Shown here: positions 7,506 to 14,264 of the stretch, one piece after another | Position numbering within the stretch: position 1 is the stretch's first letter | Layout of the letters: each line of letters opens with the position of its first letter | Source: DATARH01 sp050246595 | GTDB lineage: Bacteria; Pseudomonadota; Alphaproteobacteria; ATCC43930; CGMCC-115725 | DNA length: 17,852 nucleotides | NCBI GenBank assembly: GCA_050246595.1 | Contig: JBFWVT010000094.1 | Span: forward strand, 1 to 17,852 | Direction of reading: 5' to 3' | Made by a program: the position numbers and the translations under genes | Notes under the pieces: model-generated | Database searches by the model: none | What the model was told of the DNA's origin: nothing | Seen by the model: only the letters and a program-made list of their open reading frames with translations

Positions 7506-8693
7506 GTGAAGATCGCTCGCATCGAAAGCTTTATTCTCGGCACCGGCGGCCCGAAGGAGCTGCTGTTCTGCCGCGTCGAGACCGAGGACGGGACCTACGG
7601 CTGGGGCGAAGCCTATGTGACCGCCGGCAAGGAGACCGTCATCGCCGAGTGCGTCCGGGCGATGGCGCCTCATGTCATCGGCCGCTTCGTCTTCAACATC
7701 CGCCACACCGGGCAGGTCCTGTTCGAGGATTTCGCGATCCGCCGCGGCTCGATGGAACTGCTGTCGGCGTGGAGCGCGATCGAGATCGCGTCGTGGGACA
7801 TTATTGGCAAAATCTGCGGCCAGCCGGTCTATAATCTGCTAGGCGGCCCATCGCGCGAGCGCGTGCGCATCTACGCCAATGGCTGGGCCGGCCGCTCGAC
7901 GATCGAGGAAGGCGTCGAACGCGGTCGCAAGATCAAGGCGATGGGGTTTACCGCCGCCAAGTTCGACCCGTTTCCGGGACCGTGGCGCAGCTATGTCGAT
8001 CGCCGCGACGAGGATTTCGCGATCGACTACGTGCGCGCGATGCGCGACGCGCTCGGGCCGGATTTCGAGATACTGGTCGAGGCGCATCGCCGCTTTGCGC
8101 CGCAATACGCGATCCGCATCGGCAACCGCCTCGCCGAATTCAACATCGACTGGTACGAGGAACCGTGCCTCGCCGACAATATCTCTCTCCTCGCCGAGGT
8201 CAGGCGCGCCGTGCCGATCCCGATCGTGACCGGCGAGGCGCTTTACACAAAGGAGCAGTTCGCCGGCTGCCTCGCGGCGCGCGCCGCCGACATCCTCAAC
8301 CCCGATATCTGCGCGATCGGCGGCATCACCGCGCTGCTGGACATCTCGGTAATGGCGCAACCCCATGCCGTAGTAATGTCTCCGCACAACTACAATTCGC
8401 CCTTGGTCGGCATGGCGGCGACCATACACGTCTCGGCGGTGATCCCGAACTTCCGGATCACCGAGTATTTTGTCAATTTCGAGCAGATCTGCCGCGACAT
8501 CGCGGTAACGGGGCTGGCGGTCAAGGACGGCTGGATCGACCTGCCGACCGCGCCCGGTCTCGGCATCGACATCGATGTCGAAAAGCTGCGCGCCCGCCCG
8601 CACCAGGAGGTCTCGAAACACGGTTTCCGCCAGTACTGGGAGGAATACCCGCGCAAGGGCTACGAGCCGCGATTGTCGGAGACCAGGATTTAA
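7506..8693 (+). CDS. Mandelate racemase/muconate lactonizing enzyme family protein
   Basis: A 395-residue enolase-superfamily enzyme; these abstract the proton alpha to a carboxylate and mostly dehydrate sugar acids or racemise/cycloisomerise acids. The capping domain (1-130) starts VKIARIESF and includes GWGEAYVTAGKE. In the barrel, K152 (AAKFDPF) precedes the metal site. The ligands are apparently E192 (ILVEAHRRF), E218 (WYEEP) and E244 (VTGEAL), and the D267/H294 pair (NPDICAIGG, MSPHNYNSP) matches the mandelate-racemase-type His-Asp dyad. The layout resembles acid-sugar dehydratases such as galactonate dehydratase, but the substrate is unknown. GTG 7506 is preferred: GGAG precedes it by about 9 bases and family members begin with this (M/V)KI motif; the ATG-like upstream frame from 7443 adds unconvincing residues. 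It ends convergently with a small minus-strand gene. Confidence 0.9.
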   Translation: MKIARIESFILGTGGPKELLFCRVETEDGTYGWGEAYVTAGKETVIAECVRAMAPHVIGRFVFNIRHTGQVLFEDFAIRRGSMELLSAWSAIEIASWDIIGKICGQPVYNLLGGPSRERVRIYANGWAGRSTIEEGVERGRKIKAMGFTAAKFDPFPGPWRSYVDRRDEDFAIDYVRAMRDALGPDFEILVEAHRRFAPQYAIRIGNRLAEFNIDWYEEPCLADNISLLAEVRRAVPIPIVTGEALYTKEQFAGCLAARAADILNPDICAIGGITALLDISVMAQPHAVVMSPHNYNSPLVGMAATIHVSAVIPNFRITEYFVNFEQICRDIAVTGLAVKDGWIDLPTAPGLGIDIDVEKLRARPHQEVSKHGFRQYWEEYPRKGYEPRLSETRI

Positions 8694-8872
8694 AGCTGGT
8701 CCCGGCTTTGGCGCCGCCAGAACCCGTATAGAAAACGCGAGCGTTCGCGGTTTGGATCGCCTTCTGCCTGGACATCCGACAGGGTCGCCTGTCGCCGCAT
8801 CCACGATCGCACCCCGATCGCGATGAGGATAAACGGCACGATGTAGATGGCGAAGATCAGCAGCGCGTCCAT
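8690..8872 (-). CDS. Small single-span membrane protein (60 residues), unknown
   Basis: From the ATG at 8870-8872 the minus strand encodes 60 residues: one hydrophobic segment at residues 4-22 (LLIFAIYIVPFILIAIG), then a basic stretch WMRRQ, an acidic middle (SDVQAEGDPNRE) and a basic aromatic tail (RFLYGFWRRQ). This has the layout of a small N-out, C-in inner membrane protein. Its TAA stop shares the TTAA at 8690-8693 with the stop of the racemase-family gene, a tidy convergent junction that supports its reality. There is no good ribosome site before the ATG. A longer frame from 8959 adds an unconvincing polar N-terminus. I do not recognise a family. Confidence 0.55.
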   Translation of the reverse strand: MDALLIFAIYIVPFILIAIGVRSWMRRQATLSDVQAEGDPNRERSRFLYGFWRRQSRDQL

Positions 8873-8896
8873 GACGGGAGCCGGATGGCGAATGGT

Positions 8897-8965
8897 CCAG
8901 TTTGGCACGATACGGGTGCCTCGGTTGTAGCCAAACCGGTCATTGCGCCCGTTTGGCAAACAGGC
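8897..8965 (+). promoter_or_regulatory. Repeated operator-like motif CCNGTTTGGCW with a 19-bp palindrome
   Basis: The motif CCNGTTTGGCW occurs three times in about 65 bases between the divergent small membrane gene and the LLM oxidoreductase gene: plus strand with GTTTGGC at 8900-8906, minus strand at 8930-8936, plus strand at 8951-8957. The third copy lies in an imperfect palindrome at 8947-8965, GCCCGTTTG-G-CAAACAGGC, with 8 of 9 positions paired. Core spacings of 30 and 21 bases are close to whole helical turns. A weaker relative, CCGTTTGTC, lies on the minus strand at 8981-8989, at the ribosome site. This looks like multiple binding sites for one transcription factor; which one is unknown. 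Confidence 0.45.
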
Positions 8966-8997
8966 TGAACTGCGGCGACTGACAAACGGAGACCATC

Positions 8998-10071
8998 ATG
9001 GATTTCGGTATCGGCATTCCGACCGCGAGCGATTCGTGGAAGATCGCGCAGAAGGCCGAGGCGCTGGGCTTTACGCATGCCTGGTTTTTCGACACGCAGA
9101 TGATCACCGCCGATTGCTTTGTGGCGATGGCGGCGGCGGCGATGAAGACCTCGCGCATCCGGCTCGGCACCGGCGTGCTGGTGCCCTCGAACCGTATTGC
9201 GGCGGTCACGGCGAATGCGTTTGCGACCTTGAACGGGCTGGCGCCGGGGCGGATCGATTTCGGGGTTGGGACCGGGTTTTCGGCGCGGCGCGCGATGGGT
9301 CTGGGCGCGATGAAACTCGCCGAGATGGAGGAGTATATCCGCGTCGTCTACGCGCTCTTGGCCGGCGAGACGGTCGAGACGCCGATCGAGGGCGAGCGGC
9401 GCAAAATAAGGTTCCTCAACCCGGAGGCGGGGCTGTTCAACACAAAGGACCCGATCCCGCTGCACATCTCGGCCTACGGACCGCGCTCGCAGAGGCTGAC
9501 CGCCAAGCTCGACGCGCGCTGGAAATGCTTTATTCAAGACGTGGACGGCGCGATCGGCGCGCTCGACGGCATGAAAAAAGCATGGGCCGAAACCGGCCGC
9601 GCCGCGGATGATCTCTACGCGACGGCCTGGGTGTGCGGCGTTGTGCTGCGACCCGGTGAACCGGCCGACAGCGAGCGGGCGATGGCGCAGGCGGGACCGC
9701 GCGCCGCGACGTTGCTGCACCGCGCTGCCGACGCCGACCAGCAGGGTTGGCAAAACACGATGAACGTCTCATATGAAGGCATCGCCGAAGCGATCGCCGG
9801 TTATGTCGAGATGGCGCGGCGTTTCGAGCCTGATGACGCGCGCTATCTCGAAAACCACCGCGGGCATTTCCTGTTCGTCAAGCCCGAGGAGCGGCGCTTT
9901 GTGACGGCCGAACTGATCCGCCGCACGACATTCGCCGCCACCGAACAGGAACTGACGCAGCGGGTAGCGGCGCTGCGCGACGCCGGCTGGAGGCAGATCG
10001 TGATCCCGGTAACGCCGGGCAACGAGGACGCGCTCGACGATTGGGCCCGGATCAAGAACGCTTTCGCCTGA
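8998..10071 (+). CDS. LLM-class (luciferase-like) flavin/F420-dependent oxidoreductase
   Basis: A 357-residue protein of the bacterial luciferase-like monooxygenase family, TIM-barrel enzymes that use reduced FMN or F420. The N-terminus MDFGIGIPTASDSW followed by AEALGFTHAWFFDTQ, the strand RIRLGTGVLVPSNR, and the LNGLAPGRIDFGVGTGFSA segment are characteristic. Later, LHISAYGPRSQRL matches the family's second conserved region. The LNGLAPGRIDFGVGTG wording is common in F420-dependent and alkanal/nitrilotriacetate-type members alike, so the cofactor is undecided. GGAGA at 8988-8992 precedes the ATG. It is probably monocistronic or co-transcribed with phaZ, 128 bases on, and its upstream region carries the repeated GTTTGGC motif. 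Confidence 0.88.
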   Translation: MDFGIGIPTASDSWKIAQKAEALGFTHAWFFDTQMITADCFVAMAAAAMKTSRIRLGTGVLVPSNRIAAVTANAFATLNGLAPGRIDFGVGTGFSARRAMGLGAMKLAEMEEYIRVVYALLAGETVETPIEGERRKIRFLNPEAGLFNTKDPIPLHISAYGPRSQRLTAKLDARWKCFIQDVDGAIGALDGMKKAWAETGRAADDLYATAWVCGVVLRPGEPADSERAMAQAGPRAATLLHRAADADQQGWQNTMNVSYEGIAEAIAGYVEMARRFEPDDARYLENHRGHFLFVKPEERRFVTAELIRRTTFAATEQELTQRVAALRDAGWRQIVIPVTPGNEDALDDWARIKNAFA

Positions 10072-10199
10072 TCCGCAGCATTCCGCATCCGCCGTCGATC
10101 CAGCGCCGTCGAGACGATTGACGCCTCGCCGTTGTTGTCCAACTGTAGGTTGGCAGCCGGTGCGGCCGAAGCAAACGGGGCGAAAGCGGATGAGGACTT

Positions 10200-11435
10200 A
10201 TGCTGTACGACGCGTATGACGCACATCGCGATATTCTCGCCCCGTTTCGCCTGTTCGCCGAGACCGCGAACAATCTGCTCGACCCACGCTGGCTGGTTGA
10301 CCCGAACTGGATGGGCGGCTCGGCGCTTCTGCGCAGCGCTGCCGCCGCGCTCAACATGTTCTCGAAGGGCGGCATCCGGCACGAGCGGCCCGATTTCGGT
10401 ATCGACCTTATGACGGTCGGGGGGGTCGAGACGGCCGTCGCCGAGGAAGCCGTCGCAATCGACCCGTTCTGCCGGCTCGTGCATTTCCGCAAGGCGGAGG
10501 CGCCCGAGCAGCCAAAGCTGCTGGTCGTCGCGCCGCTGTCGGGGCATTTCGCGACACTGTTGCGCGGCACGGTCGCCACGGTCCTGCCCGACCACGATGT
10601 CTATGTGACCGACTGGGTCAACGCGCGCAACGTGCCCGTGCAATACGGAAGGTTCGACCTCGACGACGAGATTGAACTGCTGATCAAATATATCCGGCTG
10701 CTCGGGCCGGGCTGTCACGTCCTGGCGGTGTGCCAGCCGTCGGTCCCGGTCCTGGCGGCGGTGTCGCTGATGGCCGCAGCGGACGATCCGTGCCAGCCGG
10801 CCTCGATGGTGCTGATGGGCGGGCCGATCGACCCCTCCGCCAACCCGACCGAGGTCAATCGTTTCGCGCAGTCGCATTCGCTGTCGTGGTTCGAGCACAT
10901 GGTCGTCACCACCGTGCCGCTGCGCTATCCCGGCGCGTTCCGCCGCGTCTATCCCGGTTTTTTGCAGCTCGCCGGGTTTCTCAGCATGAATTTCGACCGA
11001 CATGTCGAGGCGCATTGGCGGATGTTCCGGCATCTCGTCGAGGGCGACGGCGAAAGCGCCGCCGCGACCCGCGCCTTTTACGACGAATACTGCTCGGTGA
11101 TGGATTTGCCTGCGGATTTCTATTTGCAGACCGTGGATCGGGTGTTCCAGCGCCAGGATCTGGCGCAGGGCCGTTTCCGGGTGCGAGGCAATGCCGTCGA
11201 TCCCGGCGCGATCGAGAAGACGGCGCTGATGACCGTCGAGGGCGAGCGCGACGACATCTGCGGGGTCGGTCAGACCGCCGCCGCGCACCGCCTATGCCGT
11301 AATCTCGCATCGGCGAAGCGGGCGCATCATTTGCAGCCCGGAGTCGGCCATTACGGCGTCTTTCATGGCCGCCGCTGGCGCGACGAGATCTATCCCAGGG
11401 TCGCCGATTTTATTCAGCGGCACGACCCCGCCTGA
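10200..11435 (+). CDS. phaZ: Intracellular poly(3-hydroxybutyrate) depolymerase
   Basis: A 411-residue PhaZ-type depolymerase, which hydrolyses stored PHB granules in the cytoplasm; there is no signal peptide. The family uses a cysteine rather than serine nucleophile: C178 in LAVCQPSVPVLAA, with D351 or D352 in EGERDDICG and H384 in PGVGHYGVF completing the triad. These positions and the total length agree closely with the Ralstonia eutropha PhaZ type. The N-terminus MLYDAYDAHRDILAPFR and the region YVTDWVNARNVP are also characteristic. GAGGA 4 bases before the ATG supports the start. The 128-base gap upstream holds a small inverted repeat, CCAAC (10139-10143) and GTTGG (10149-10153). No phaC, phaR or phasin gene is nearby, so it is separate from the storage operon. 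Confidence 0.93.
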   Translation: MLYDAYDAHRDILAPFRLFAETANNLLDPRWLVDPNWMGGSALLRSAAAALNMFSKGGIRHERPDFGIDLMTVGGVETAVAEEAVAIDPFCRLVHFRKAEAPEQPKLLVVAPLSGHFATLLRGTVATVLPDHDVYVTDWVNARNVPVQYGRFDLDDEIELLIKYIRLLGPGCHVLAVCQPSVPVLAAVSLMAAADDPCQPASMVLMGGPIDPSANPTEVNRFAQSHSLSWFEHMVVTTVPLRYPGAFRRVYPGFLQLAGFLSMNFDRHVEAHWRMFRHLVEGDGESAAATRAFYDEYCSVMDLPADFYLQTVDRVFQRQDLAQGRFRVRGNAVDPGAIEKTALMTVEGERDDICGVGQTAAAHRLCRNLASAKRAHHLQPGVGHYGVFHGRRWRDEIYPRVADFIQRHDPA

Positions 11436-11448
11436 CCGCCCCTGCCCG

Positions 11449-11949
11449 ATGGCGCCGCGGATAGAGATCCGTTTCGCAACCCCGGAGGATTGCGCGCTGC
11501 TCCTCGGTCTGATCCGCGCACTTGCCGCCTTCGAGCGGGCGCCGGACGCGGTCGTCGCGACCGAGACCGATCTGCTGCGGTACGGTTTCGACCCCGAGCG
11601 CCAGTTCGAGGCGCTTCTTGCCTTTCTCGACGGCGAGCCGGCGGGCTTCGCGGCGTTTCATTCGCGGTTTTCGACCTGGCTCGGCCGGCCCGGCCTCTAT
11701 CTCGAAGACCTGTTCGTCGTCGAGAACGCGCGCGGGCACGGGGTCGGACGCCGGCTGATGGCGCGGCTGGCCGCGATCGCGATCGAGCGCGGCTGGGGCC
11801 GCATTGACTTCCAGGTGCTGGACTGGAACCCGGCGCGCGGCTTTTACGAGCGGCTCGGGCTGGGCCGGGTCGGCGACTGGCTGCGCTACGGCGGCGACGA
11901 GGAAGCGTTGCGGAGGCTCGCCGACGAGGACGAAGCAGGCCGCTTCTGA
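11449..11949 (+). CDS. GNAT-family N-acetyltransferase (diamine acetyltransferase-like)
   Basis: A 166-residue GNAT acetyltransferase, transferring acetyl from acetyl-CoA to an amine. The acetyl-CoA pyrophosphate loop RGHGVGRR is at residues 95-102, after the strand LYLEDLFVVENA. The YLEDLFV wording and the start IRFATPEDCALLLGLIRALAAFE are those of the spermidine/spermine or thialysine N-acetyltransferase-like subgroup. The substrate is a small polyamine-like amine by analogy only. The last part (residues 115-140, DFQVLDWNPARGFYERLG) is the normal C-terminal strand-turn with the catalytic-loop tyrosine. The gene starts 13 bases after the phaZ stop and is probably co-transcribed. There is no visible ribosome site. 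An upstream in-frame start at 11365 would overlap phaZ and reads as non-family sequence. Confidence 0.88.
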   Translation: MAPRIEIRFATPEDCALLLGLIRALAAFERAPDAVVATETDLLRYGFDPERQFEALLAFLDGEPAGFAAFHSRFSTWLGRPGLYLEDLFVVENARGHGVGRRLMARLAAIAIERGWGRIDFQVLDWNPARGFYERLGLGRVGDWLRYGGDEEALRRLADEDEAGRF

Positions 11950-11952
11950 CCC

Positions 11953-11992
11953 CGCCGGCGCTGTTGGTTATTCGACGCTGGCGATTATTTAT
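11953..11992 (+). terminator. Candidate terminator between convergent genes
   Basis: CGCCGGCG (11953-11960) can pair with CGCTGGCG (11976-11983), with one G-U wobble, across a 15-base loop, followed by the AT-rich ATTATTTAT. It starts four bases after the acetyltransferase stop and overlaps the stop of the minus-strand binding-protein gene, which suits a shared convergent junction. The T-tract is interrupted, so efficiency would be modest. Confidence 0.4.
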
Positions 11993-13577
11993 CGAGCCAC
12001 CAATCCTCCATGCGCCAGCCGTTATACTGGCTGTTCGACATCATCGTGATGCCCTTGAGCTGCGGCACCCAGCAGGTCGCGGCGCGCATATGGTAGACGA
12101 TCGGACGCCCCAACCCCTTTTGCAGCACGTAATCGGCGTCCTGCGCGATCTTCCTGCGCTTCTCCGGGTCGATTTCCTGCGACTGCTCGTCGACCAGACG
12201 GTCGAACTCGGGGTCGTTAAAGCCGGGATAGTTGCGCCTCGATGTGCTTACATGGTTCTGGTAGAAATACACGTCGGGATCATCGACCGCGGTGCCGAGC
12301 ACGTTCAGCGCCAGCGTAAAATTCTTGCGGATCAGGTTCGGCACCCAGTTCGCGGTCTCGACCAGTTCAAGTTCGCCGTCGATCCAGATCTCCTTGAGCT
12401 GATCGAGCAGGATCGCCGAGGGATCGCGGTAGACCGGAATGTTGCGGGTCGACAGCTTGATCGAAAGACGGTTGTCGGGGCCGTATCCGGCCTTCTGCAT
12501 CAGTTCGCGCGCTTTCTCGCGGTTCTCCTTTACGTCGCCGCCATAGCCGGGCAGCGTCATCACCCGCTCGGTCGGCATGCCCCAGAAGCCTTCCGGCGGC
12601 GGCTGCAGCGCCCCGCCGAGATCGCCCTGCCCCTGGCCCAGAATATCGATAAACGACTGGCGGTCGAGCGTCAGCGCGAGCGCCTGGCGCACGTCCTCGT
12701 TGTCGAAGGGCGGCTTGGTCCGGTTCATCAGGATGCCGATCGACTGGTTGACCGCGCCCTCGTGACAGACCGAGTCCGGCGCCTGGCTCTTGATGTCCTT
12801 GAGCAGCGGGAATGTCACCTCGTAAGGGAACGTCATGTCGAACTTGCCGGCGACAAAGCCGAGGATCGCGGTCGAACGGTTCGGGATGATCGTGTACTCG
12901 ACGCCGTCGAGATAGGGCTTCCCCTGCTTCCAGTAATCCGGGTTCTTGGTGAATTTGATCCCCTGGTTCGGTTTGTATTCGACAAACTTGAACGGACCCG
13001 TGCCGATCGGGTGCTGGCGCATCTGCGCCGGCGTGACGTGACAGGGATAAACCGGCGTGTCGCCCGACGCGAGCAATGACAACACAGCCGGCTGGCGCCG
13101 TTTCAGGTGCAATGTCGCCTCAAGCGGCCCGTTGGTCGTCGTCTCCTTCAGATTGACCCACCAGCTCTCGCGGTAATTAAGGCGCAGCCTTTCCTTGTGC
13201 TGGTTCGTCAGCAGGTCGAAGGTGCATTTGACATCGGCCGAGGTAAAAGGCTTGCCGTCATGCCATTTGACGCCATCGCGCAATTTGAACGTCAGCGCGG
13301 TGTGATCCTCGTTCCACTCCCAGCTCGTCGCCAAGTCCGGCACAATCGACTTCTCGCTGTTCTGCGGCACGTTCTGGTCGAAAATGACGAGATTGTTGAA
13401 TACGCCCATCATCGGCATGATGACGCCGACCGTGCCTTCCTCGTGGACCGACATACTGGCCGGGCTGTCGCGGTGATAGATCCGCAAGACCCCGCCCGAT
13501 TTCTGCGCCATCGCCGGCGCCACCAGCGCACCGATCAGCAGTGTCGCTGCCGTACCGATAACCAACCGCCTGACCAT
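11985..13577 (-). CDS. ABC-transporter substrate-binding protein, family 5 (peptide/opine type)
   Basis: A 530-residue periplasmic binding protein of the DppA/OppA/NikA class. A Sec signal peptide spans residues 1-24 and ends APAMA before QKSGG. The mature protein shows the family landmarks: GVLRIYHRDSP, FNNLVIFDQN, LATSWEWNEDHTALTFKLRDGVKWHDGKPFTSADV, GTGPFKFVEYKPN, and VRQALALTLDR near residue 300. The ligand could be a peptide, opine, sugar or other solute; sequence does not decide. AAGGG 6 bases before the ATG serves as ribosome site. No permease or ATPase genes flank it within this window, so it is an orphan here or feeds a transporter encoded elsewhere. It converges with the GNAT gene and diverges from the VOC gene. 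Confidence 0.92.
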   Translation of the reverse strand: MVRRLVIGTAATLLIGALVAPAMAQKSGGVLRIYHRDSPASMSVHEEGTVGVIMPMMGVFNNLVIFDQNVPQNSEKSIVPDLATSWEWNEDHTALTFKLRDGVKWHDGKPFTSADVKCTFDLLTNQHKERLRLNYRESWWVNLKETTTNGPLEATLHLKRRQPAVLSLLASGDTPVYPCHVTPAQMRQHPIGTGPFKFVEYKPNQGIKFTKNPDYWKQGKPYLDGVEYTIIPNRSTAILGFVAGKFDMTFPYEVTFPLLKDIKSQAPDSVCHEGAVNQSIGILMNRTKPPFDNEDVRQALALTLDRQSFIDILGQGQGDLGGALQPPPEGFWGMPTERVMTLPGYGGDVKENREKARELMQKAGYGPDNRLSIKLSTRNIPVYRDPSAILLDQLKEIWIDGELELVETANWVPNLIRKNFTLALNVLGTAVDDPDVYFYQNHVSTSRRNYPGFNDPEFDRLVDEQSQEIDPEKRRKIAQDADYVLQKGLGRPIVYHMRAATCWVPQLKGITMMSNSQYNGWRMEDWWLDK

Positions 13578-13762
13578 TCCTGCCCTTTCTCATCCGCCGG
13601 GTTCCGGCCGATCACTGCCGGAGCGCGGTGCCATAGCACGGCGCAGTCCCGCCGTGTCCTGCGATTGACGAGGGGTCGCCATTCGGCCAATTCTACATCT
13701 CGACTATCGGCGGCGGCGCACCGCCGGCCGTAGCGGGCTGCTCTTGCATAGGGAGATGTCGC

Positions 13763-14170
13763 ATGAGCGTACAGGGCATGAACCACTTCACGGTGCTGAG
13801 CGACGACCTCGAGGAAACGCGCAAGTTCTATTGCGACCTGCTCGGGTTCGAGGAGGGAGCGCGGCCGAATTTCCGCTTCCCGGGCTACTGGCTTTATGTC
13901 GGCGACCAGCCGATCCTGCACGTCATCCACCGCGATCAGCTCAACGAGGTGCGGGCCGGCGTGATCGACCACATGGCGTTCACCGCCACCGACCTGCCGG
14001 GCACGGTCGCAAAGCTCGAAAAGGCCGGGGTGCAGTACGAGCTGCGCCGTCTGCCGCAGGGCGGAATTCGCGAGGGACAGTGGCAGTTGTTCTTCGACGA
14101 TCCGCATGGCGGCAAGGTCGAGTTCGACTTCGACAAGGAGGAGTCGGCGCCGGCGGGCCACGCCGGGTAG
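13763..14170 (+). CDS. VOC-family (glyoxalase/extradiol dioxygenase fold) protein
   Basis: A 135-residue vicinal-oxygen-chelate protein with paired beta-alpha-beta-beta-beta modules. The metal triad is visible: H8 (GMNHFTVL), H70 (IDHMAFTA) and E120 (GGKVEFDF). The segment RKFYCDLLGFEEG is the classic first-module helix. Such proteins include glyoxalase I, extradiol dioxygenases, epimerases and resistance proteins, and the specific reaction cannot be named. GGGAGATG 6 bases before the ATG is a good ribosome site. A possible promoter in the upstream gap has TTGACG at 13665-13670, but the -10 match 17-18 bases later is weak. It is divergent from the substrate-binding-protein gene and is followed after 94 bases by yifB. 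Confidence 0.9.
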   Translation: MSVQGMNHFTVLSDDLEETRKFYCDLLGFEEGARPNFRFPGYWLYVGDQPILHVIHRDQLNEVRAGVIDHMAFTATDLPGTVAKLEKAGVQYELRRLPQGGIREGQWQLFFDDPHGGKVEFDFDKEESAPAGHAG

Positions 14171-14264
14171 GCCGCTTCTGTCGGACTGGAGGGCGGACGC
14201 CGTCGTTCTGCGACCGCGCCCGTCCCGCCGGCCTTCTCCGCGCACGTAACAAACGGGCCGCAAT

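Noticed and set aside
10118..10146. TTGACG as a -35 box for phaZ
   Set aside because: No acceptable -10 hexamer occurs 16-19 bases downstream (the best match is 2 of 6), so no promoter is claimed.
9843..11288. Long minus-strand open frame opposite phaZ and the end of the LLM gene
   Set aside because: It spans two well-supported plus-strand genes and has no recognisable domain.
11964..13079. Plus-strand 371-codon open frame opposite the binding-protein gene
   Set aside because: The translation is rich in Arg, Asp and His with no domain, while the minus strand encodes a complete secreted binding protein.
13665..13694. TTGACG with AATTCT as a promoter for the VOC gene
   Set aside because: The -10 match is only 3 of 6 with 18-base spacing. 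It is mentioned with the gene but is too weak to list separately.
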